Of a stretch of DNA of 37,559 nucleotides, positions 32,359-37,559 are shown one piece after another. The notes below the pieces were generated by a model that was not told the DNA's origin, ran no database searches, and was given only the letters and a program-made list of their open reading frames with translations. The DNA lies in assembly GCA_946480785.1 (NCBI GenBank), contig CAMLLD010000065.1:1-37559 (forward strand), written 5' to 3'. Position 1 is the stretch's first letter. Each line of letters begins with the position of its first letter. Origin of the DNA: an uncultured Blastocatellia bacterium. Lineage in GTDB: Bacteria; Acidobacteriota; Blastocatellia; Pyrinomonadales; Pyrinomonadaceae. The position numbers and the translations under genes were made by a program.

Positions 32359-33624
32359 ATGTCCAAACTCACACAGAAATTCTCAACGCAGGCTTTTTGC
32401 ACAACAATTCGCTTCGTAACGCTGGCACTGTTTCTCACATTCTTTGGAGCAAGTACGGCGCCCGCTCAAACTAAGGCTTATGTGACGACTACTGGTGACG
32501 ACACCGTTTCGGTGATAGATACAGTCTCCCAAACTGTAGTAGCCACCGTGCCAGTCGGCAGGTTTCCATCCGGAATAGCCGTCACGCCGAATGGGGCCTT
32601 CGTCTATGTGACGAATTTTGGTGGGGCCAGTGTCTCGGTGGTAGACGCAACAACCAACACTGTAATAGCTACTGTTCCCGTCGGGATTGCTCCCAACGCA
32701 GTAGCCATTACGCCGGATGGGGCTCTTGCATATGTGACGAATCAGTTTAGTGACAATGTCTCGGTGATCAATACAACTACCAACACCGTAGTCACAACCG
32801 TGCCGGTTGGATTAAATCCGACTGGAGTAGCGATCACGCCAAGTGGGGCCTTCGCCTACGTGGCTAATGGCACTAGCTCGTCCATTTCAATAATAAACAC
32901 AACAACCAACACGGTGGTTGCCACCATACCGGGAATGGCGGTCCCACATTTCTTAGCTATGACGCCAAACGGCGCTTTTGTTTACGTGTCAAATGCGTTA
33001 GGCAGCGACGTGCGGGTGATAGACACGGCAACCAATTCGATAGTCGCCACTATACCCATTAGAGACTCGTCAGCCGGAGGGGTGCCGGTAGGAATAGACA
33101 TCACGCCGGACGGAGCTTTCGCTTACGTGGCGAATTCGGCTTTTGGTACAGTGTCAGTGATAAACACGGCAACAAATACCATCACAACTACCGTGCCTGT
33201 TGGAACAGTTGCACTAGGACTGGCGATCGATCCAAGTGGAACTCTTGTCTATGTGCCTAATATTGGTAACACTATCTCAGTGATAGACACGGCTACAAAT
33301 ACCGTGACCGGCACCATACCAACAGGAAATGGTCCTACAGCAGTCGCCTTCCAAAAAAGGATATCAATCGGTTCGCTCATTGCTCAGGTGCAAGCACTGA
33401 TCGGAGGAGACGCTCTCACACAAAATGCGGCCGATAACCTGATCAAGAAACTTGAGGGCACCCAGGCGAAGCTCGATAAGGGTCAGACTGGGGCAGTTTG
33501 CGGTCAACTCGGCTCGTTCATCAATCAGGTCAACGCATTTATCAACAACGGCTCACTCACTCCGAGTCAAGGACAAGCACTGATTAATGCAGCAAACGCG
33601 ATCAAGACCAGGTTGGGTTGTTAG
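32359..33624 (+). CDS. Secreted YVTN beta-propeller protein with C-terminal FIMAH-like domain
   Basis: This 421-residue protein has a signal peptide (LALFLTFFGASTAPAQ, about 20-35) and starts at an ATG after AAAGGAG. Seven propeller repeats of about 42 residues (YVTxxGxxTVSVIDTxTxTVVATVPVGxxPxGIAVTPxGxxA) build a YVTN-type beta-propeller. The C-terminal 85 residues (SLIAQVQALIGGDALTQNAADNLIKKLEGTQAKLDKG...GQLGSFINQVNAFINNGSLTPSQGQALINAANAI) match the helical FIMAH-like module found at the ends of secreted bacterial proteins. The protein should be extracellular, perhaps binding a partner. The repeats at nucleotide level are diverged, so the expansion is old. Confidence 0.9.
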   Translation: MSKLTQKFSTQAFCTTIRFVTLALFLTFFGASTAPAQTKAYVTTTGDDTVSVIDTVSQTVVATVPVGRFPSGIAVTPNGAFVYVTNFGGASVSVVDATTNTVIATVPVGIAPNAVAITPDGALAYVTNQFSDNVSVINTTTNTVVTTVPVGLNPTGVAITPSGAFAYVANGTSSSISIINTTTNTVVATIPGMAVPHFLAMTPNGAFVYVSNALGSDVRVIDTATNSIVATIPIRDSSAGGVPVGIDITPDGAFAYVANSAFGTVSVINTATNTITTTVPVGTVALGLAIDPSGTLVYVPNIGNTISVIDTATNTVTGTIPTGNGPTAVAFQKRISIGSLIAQVQALIGGDALTQNAADNLIKKLEGTQAKLDKGQTGAVCGQLGSFINQVNAFINNGSLTPSQGQALINAANAIKTRLGC

Positions 33625-33668
33625 GCGTCTGTGGATTCAACAAGTAGTTCGTGGAAAAACCGAAAGGT

Positions 33669-33712
33669 TGGTCGGGGTGAGAGGATTCGAACCCCGACCT
33701 CTCAGTCCCAAA
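33669..33712 (-). pseudogene. Partial tRNA-Pro 3' half (probable attachment-site duplicate)
   Basis: This 44-nt segment repeats positions 34282-34326 of the downstream tRNA-Pro(TGG), from the anticodon loop (TTTGGGA) through T arm, acceptor and CCA. It has only two substitutions and a one-base deletion. Only the 3' half is present, the part most tyrosine recombinases reconstitute on integration. The gene runs in the same orientation as the intact tRNA 570 nt away. Confidence 0.7.
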
Positions 33713-33731
33713 TCACAGGTTCGGCAAGAAG

Positions 33732-33893
33732 CTAAGTTTTTGCCTGGCGACTTGTACTTCCGAATGCGTCCCGTCCATTAGCGCGGAAGTTGGTTTCCGC
33801 AATCACTGCAGTAGCTGAACCGAATATGCTGAAAACTGCGAATGGTTGATCAGCCCACCAGATGAAGATGTGAGTATCCAGCAGAAGCTTCAT
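33732..33893 (-). pseudogene. Truncated VapC (PIN) toxin
   Basis: The frame starts MKLLLDTHIFIWWADQP, the first strand and the first catalytic aspartate (Asp6) of PIN-domain VapC toxins, then diverges into unrelated sequence and stops after 53 residues. A functional VapC needs about 125-130. The start overlaps the antitoxin stop by ATGA, as in an intact vapBC/phd operon. The remaining acidic residues of the PIN site are missing, so no nuclease activity is expected. Confidence 0.7.
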
Positions 33894-34126
33894 TCCTGGC
33901 CCAACCAAAACTGATCAGGTAACGAATCATCAAAATCTTCGCTCGTCGAAATTGTGCCCCGATTGAGACCCGCAACACGCTTCTTCCTGTGATGCACAAC
34001 AAGCGGTACGAGACGCGCCACGGGCGTTCCATGTTCTGTGATAATTACTTCGTTACCAGCTAATGCTTGTGCCAGCAAGTCCGGCAATTTGTTTTGCGCT
34101 TCGTCGACGCTGACGGTTTGGGTCAT
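33890..34126 (-). CDS. Phd/YefM-type antitoxin (orphan)
   Basis: This 78-residue antitoxin begins MTQTVSVDEAQNKLPDLLAQALAGNEVIITEHGTPVARLVPL, the Phd/YefM DNA-binding domain, and continues with a short toxin-binding tail (TSEDFDDSLPDQFWLGQE). It would bind its own operator and neutralise a PIN-domain toxin. The toxin gene overlapping its stop is truncated, so the antitoxin is probably an orphan. Both lie between two copies of a tRNA-Pro 3' half, pointing to arrival on a small mobile element. Confidence 0.85.
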   Translation of the reverse strand: MTQTVSVDEAQNKLPDLLAQALAGNEVIITEHGTPVARLVPLVVHHRKKRVAGLNRGTISTSEDFDDSLPDQFWLGQE

Positions 34127-34281
34127 ACAAGTAAGTCCCCTTCAATTGCAGGAGAGTATAGCATTTGTCAAAAGTGGATTAAGTTAACTGCGAAAACTTC
34201 GCTGCAGATCACTTCTGGACCAGAAAGTTGTTTAAAACGAAATACGACCGCTCAATGATGGCGGCCGTAAACTTGTTCTTA

Positions 34282-34360
<79 letters not shown>

Positions 34361-34371
34361 GATGACGCATT

Positions 34372-35082
34372 CTAAGAGCCGGTTGTTGGCTGGTCAAGCA
34401 GCGCTTGGTTCGAGATGAGGAACTCGCGCGTTTTCCGAAGCGCGCGGGCGCGATGGCTGATCTGATTCTTAACGGAGTCGGTTAACTCAGCAAAGGTTTG
34501 ATCGAAGCCGTCGGGAACGAAGAGTGGATCGTAGCCGAAGCCGTTTGTGCCGCGCTCTTCGAAGATCATGTGACCGTCGCAAATGCCCTCGGAAGTGTTC
34601 AGTACCGTGCCGTCGGGAGTTGCGATCGCGACGACACAAACGAAGCGAGCACGATGATTGGCGCCGACACAGGGATTCACTTCAGCGAGGCGCGCGAGTT
34701 CTGAAAGCAACAGCGCGCGCCGGTCGGCGTCTGAAGCGCCTTCGCCTGCGTAACGCGCGGAGTAAACTCCGGGTGCGCCGTTGAGGGCTTCGACTTCCAA
34801 TCCCGAATCGTCCGCGAGCGCGTAGAGTCCAGTCTCACGCGCATAGAACCGCGCCTTCGCGATCGCGTTCTCTGCGTAAGTCGGAGCGGTCTCGGCGGCG
34901 ACGCCCACGTTAGGGAACTCGTTCAGCGAGCGAAGCCGCCACGGAATATCGTGAGAGCTCACGTGTCCGGTGCGGCCGAGGATGGTTTCAATCTCACGCA
35001 CTTTCCCCGAGTTGCGAGTGCCGAGCAGCAGGGAAGGAAAGTGTGATTGACTGCTCATTGGTGCGCGACTGAATTCTGTCAT
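34372..35082 (-). CDS. rdgB: XTP/dITP diphosphatase (RdgB/HAM1)
   Basis: The enzyme hydrolyses deaminated purine triphosphates (ITP, dITP, XTP) to the monophosphate and pyrophosphate, preventing their incorporation in DNA. The N-terminal motif SLLLGTRNSGKVREIETIL contains the substrate-binding T-x-N-x-x-K. It continues with ALADDSGLEVEALNGAPGVYSARYAG (general base and metal residues), GANHRARFVCVVAIATPDG and EERGTNGFGYDPLFVPDGF, then SHRARAL at the end. The start at 35082 overlaps the stop of the upstream gene by 4 nt (ATGA). Met9 (35058) is an alternative giving 228 residues and a start nearer the family's typical N-terminus. Confidence 0.92.
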   Translation of the reverse strand: MTEFSRAPMSSQSHFPSLLLGTRNSGKVREIETILGRTGHVSSHDIPWRLRSLNEFPNVGVAAETAPTYAENAIAKARFYARETGLYALADDSGLEVEALNGAPGVYSARYAGEGASDADRRALLLSELARLAEVNPCVGANHRARFVCVVAIATPDGTVLNTSEGICDGHMIFEERGTNGFGYDPLFVPDGFDQTFAELTDSVKNQISHRARALRKTREFLISNQALLDQPTTGS

Positions 35083-36788
35083 TGGTGCGCAACCGAGTTT
35101 TGCGGATTAGGTTGCAGCAGCGCGGCCAACGTGCCGAACTGCCCAAACGCAGAATGCGTCTTGCGCTCGATACCGGCCGCGCTCAAACGCGTCTCGGTCG
35201 CCGCGAAACTCGAGCCGAGCGTGTTCTGTAACTGGACCAACTCATCGCTCGAAAGACGCCGCCCCTGCAACAGCAAGAATGTCGAAATGAAGCTCGTCAA
35301 ACGCGCTTCGTCATTCGCGTAGGTTACGATCGCCGCATTGCTTTCACGCTCAGCTCGCTGCATCTTCTGCTTCTCTTCAGTCACCGCGGTTTGGCCCTTT
35401 TGCAGCGCCAGCAAATACGCCCGCACGTTTTCAGTCTTGCCGATGATCGCGTGACCATCAGCAATCACGGCCGTGAACTCCTTTCCTAAATTCGGATCAG
35501 TTTTCCACCCATACACGATCTGCACGTTCTTGTTTTTCGAGAGATCCCGCGGCAGCGATCCAACCGCCATGGCCTCTTCGGTAAATTGTCCAATCAGAAC
35601 AGAGCCTTCAACATCTGCGGAGGCTTTCATGGTCAGTAACGGCGGCGTCAGCGCGTAGAGCACTTCTTTCGGATCGTCGATGCCGTAAGCCGCGAAACCA
35701 GCTTTCAACAACGAACCAAACAACACCGCGGACAGCGCGTCGAGTTTCGACGACATGGCGGAATTGAGCGAGTCCCAGGCATTCAGCACGTTGTCGCTGC
35801 GATAGATCGTCAAGGACTGAACGTTAGCAGGCACGAGTTTCCAAAAGTCGTCCTCATTCGCGATCGTTTTAAACGCCGGTTGCAAGCGCGTCACCACACC
35901 CGGGTCGAGCGAGAAGAGAAAACGATCGTCAATGCCGCCGTTCGACGGCACGGCGGTCCACGCAAGCCCACGCAAGATCTTTCCCGCATTCGTCGCCATG
36001 AGCTGCTGCATCTGTTGATCGACCGGCGCGAGACCGGTCAACAAAGGCGCCGCCCACGAAAACAGCTTTGCCGAATTAGCCGCAGATACATAACCAAACG
36101 CGAGCGACTGCGGTGTCACGACGCTCGATCGTACTCCGGCGAATTCAGTGTCGGTGCGCAGGCTCGGCCGCATGCCTTTCCGAACGTCAAGACAACTCGC
36201 GAGCGCGCTATCGCTGTTCGCCAGAATAATCGTCGTGCCCTGAATCACGCCGATCAGCTTCCGATCGCCGCCCGGCAACGAACACTCAAAACGATCGTTA
36301 TCGCCGGCTGGTCCAACACACTGCGACGCGCCGTACGTGTAGTTCGTCAGACGTTTGACGAAGTCGACCATCACGGATTTCGTGCGCCAGCGCGACGTGT
36401 GCGTCTCGGCGATCAATGCGATGTCCGGACGCAGTTTCAACGTCTGGTCTTCTTCGATCGTGTTCAGGCCGACGACCACCAGCGCCACTTGCGTACGCGT
36501 AAACAACACGCTCTCGATTGGTCCAATACCGGCGCGTGCGGCGGCGGTGAATAGTCGATTCTCGTTCGGGGGGTTGCTATGAGTGATCGGCGCTGCGGCC
36601 TTCCAGGCGTCCGTCTGTTGAATCGCGCGCGCCACGTCAGCGAGACTGTTGAACTCCACATAGACGAGCGAATCCGCCGGCGCGTAGTCGGCGAGGTCAA
36701 CTTTGCCCGGCGCGCTTATCCAGAGCCATGCGCCAATCAATAAAACCGCGAGTAGGAGAAATACCAACAGCAGACGAAGACGCTTCAT
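35079..36788 (-). CDS. Membrane-anchored DUF3352-like protein
   Basis: The start at 36788 gives 569 residues. It begins MKRLRLLLVFLLLAVLLIGAWLWISA, a single signal anchor with a basic start, followed by KVDLADYAPADSLVYVEFNSLADVARAIQQTDAWK, the (A)PADS-x-x-Y-x-x-x-(N)-x-L lead-in of DUF3352-like bacterial proteins. The large periplasmic part alternates beta and helical sections, with two cysteines at about 170-180 that could form a disulfide. No catalytic motif is evident. Function is unknown. rdgB overlaps its stop by 4 nt, so the two are co-transcribed. Confidence 0.75.
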   Translation of the reverse strand: MKRLRLLLVFLLLAVLLIGAWLWISAPGKVDLADYAPADSLVYVEFNSLADVARAIQQTDAWKAAAPITHSNPPNENRLFTAAARAGIGPIESVLFTRTQVALVVVGLNTIEEDQTLKLRPDIALIAETHTSRWRTKSVMVDFVKRLTNYTYGASQCVGPAGDNDRFECSLPGGDRKLIGVIQGTTIILANSDSALASCLDVRKGMRPSLRTDTEFAGVRSSVVTPQSLAFGYVSAANSAKLFSWAAPLLTGLAPVDQQMQQLMATNAGKILRGLAWTAVPSNGGIDDRFLFSLDPGVVTRLQPAFKTIANEDDFWKLVPANVQSLTIYRSDNVLNAWDSLNSAMSSKLDALSAVLFGSLLKAGFAAYGIDDPKEVLYALTPPLLTMKASADVEGSVLIGQFTEEAMAVGSLPRDLSKNKNVQIVYGWKTDPNLGKEFTAVIADGHAIIGKTENVRAYLLALQKGQTAVTEEKQKMQRAERESNAAIVTYANDEARLTSFISTFLLLQGRRLSSDELVQLQNTLGSSFAATETRLSAAGIERKTHSAFGQFGTLAALLQPNPQNSVAHQ

Positions 36789-36896
36789 TAGCAGCGCATC
36801 GTAGCGGTCTGCCAAAGGTCAGGCAAGTTGGCTTAATTCAGAATCGTGTTTCGCTGCGGCTAAAACCTGTGATACTTTGACTCGACTTCCACGCTT

Positions 36897-37559
36897 ATGA
36901 CTTACCGCCAATTGTCTGCACAAGCCCTGGCAGAACAGGACTACGACAGTTTTCTGACTGAACTACAAAAGTCGCTCACAGACGGGCGTACCGATCCGAA
37001 CGACGTCGTGCGCGACACGTTGTGCGAGATTTATTTTGGGTGTTCGCGAAACCGGACGGACGATCTGCCGTTAGCCGCGCGCGCCGCGTTTCATACGCTC
37101 GACCCGCGAAACGTGACCACCGAGCCCGAGTACTACACGGACATCGACGCCAAACGTTACGCGGAACGCAAACCGATGATCTGGCTGTGGCAGATGTTCG
37201 ATCGCTCGCCGCTCGGACAGAACGCGCTGTTCGGGCATCGCTTCCGCCGCATGCTGGCGCCGCTCATCTTTCGCAGCGTCGGCGACAACTTCAAGTGCTG
37301 GCACTTCGTCGAGTGGTCGTTTGGTTACAACCTCGCAATAGGCAACAACGTCGTCGTCCACCGCAACGTGCTGCTCGACGACCGCGGCGGCATCGACATC
37401 GGCGACGACGTCTCGATCTCCGACTACGCCAACATCTACTCCCACAGCCACGACATCTACGACATCCACAAAGTCGACACCCCGCGGACGCGCATCGGCA
37501 ACGGCGTTCGCATTACCTACCACGCGACGGTGCTCGCGGGAGTGCAGGTCGGGGAGCGC
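36897..37559 (+). CDS. Hexapeptide (left-handed beta-helix) O-acetyltransferase, 3' end cut
   Basis: A frame of 221 codons from the ATG at 36897 is open to the window edge. The N-terminal part is helical (MTYRQLSAQALAEQDYDSFLTELQK...). The C-terminal half has hexapeptide repeats: YNLAIGNNVVVHRNVLLDDRGGIDIGDDVSISDYANIYSHSHDIYD, with the catalytic His in SHSHD, then RIGNGVRITYHATVLAGVQVGE, the LbH beta-helix signature of maltose/galactoside-type O-acetyltransferases. The acceptor is unknown. It may acetylate a surface sugar or antibiotic. The enzyme's N-terminal extension of about 110 residues is longer than usual for MAT/LacA. Confidence 0.85.
   Translation, partial: MTYRQLSAQALAEQDYDSFLTELQKSLTDGRTDPNDVVRDTLCEIYFGCSRNRTDDLPLAARAAFHTLDPRNVTTEPEYYTDIDAKRYAERKPMIWLWQMFDRSPLGQNALFGHRFRRMLAPLIFRSVGDNFKCWHFVEWSFGYNLAIGNNVVVHRNVLLDDRGGIDIGDDVSISDYANIYSHSHDIYDIHKVDTPRTRIGNGVRITYHATVLAGVQVGER

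Overview
The window reads as a chromosomal segment of an acidobacterium, probably class Blastocatellia. This is inferred from gene content (a VWFA-related secreted protein, a YVTN propeller ending in a FIMAH-like domain, a DUF3352-like protein next to RdgB, many secreted proteins of unknown role) and from the G+C-rich, CG-dinucleotide-rich coding style. No rRNA or marker gene fixes the taxonomy.

Positions 1-8960 are accessory DNA. They hold the end of an unknown gene, a fibronectin type III protein preceded by phased short repeats, and a compact four-gene minus-strand operon at 1684-7116. In transcription order the operon encodes a protein with two GHKL ATPase domains (an Hsp90/MutL/MORC-like one at the N-terminus and a histidine-kinase one at the C-terminus), a receiver-domain protein with a cysteine-rich tail, an unknown 254-residue protein, and a gamma-class N6-adenine DNA methyltransferase. 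Its A/T-richer composition, a decayed toxin-antitoxin pair beside it, tRNA-Pro(CGG) on its right, and a repeated TGCCACAATC-type motif near both ends suggest an integrated island and a candidate defence (conflict) system. This is the best lead for something undescribed.

Positions 9141-25964 are ordinary chromosome: an M1 aminopeptidase; a plus-strand run of J-domain, VOC and Sm-like proteins, a SplB-like radical SAM enzyme, a CBS protein and a PQQ-type sugar dehydrogenase; then a methyltransferase, a lytic transglycosylase coupled to OsmC, a response regulator convergent with a hybrid histidine kinase, a DUF4081-GNAT protein, a subtilisin-like protease with twelve GVLIGD-type hexapeptides that fit a left-handed beta-helix pattern, a possible AlkZ-like protein and a coiled-coil membrane protein.

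Positions 25965-37559 hold a VWFA-related protein, a tRNA-Arg/tRNA-His pair in which tRNA-Arg(UCU) is split by a group I intron of about 270 nt, an HU protein, a two-CBM chitinase, two related small membrane proteins, a repeat-rich intergenic region, the YVTN protein, a small decayed element flanked by a duplicated tRNA-Pro 3' half (with an intact Phd-type antitoxin and a broken VapC), tRNA-Pro(UGG), RdgB, a large DUF3352-like protein and a hexapeptide acetyltransferase cut by the window end. Palindromic intergenic repeats and one strong intrinsic terminator are also visible. No CRISPR array, insertion sequence or intact integrase was found.
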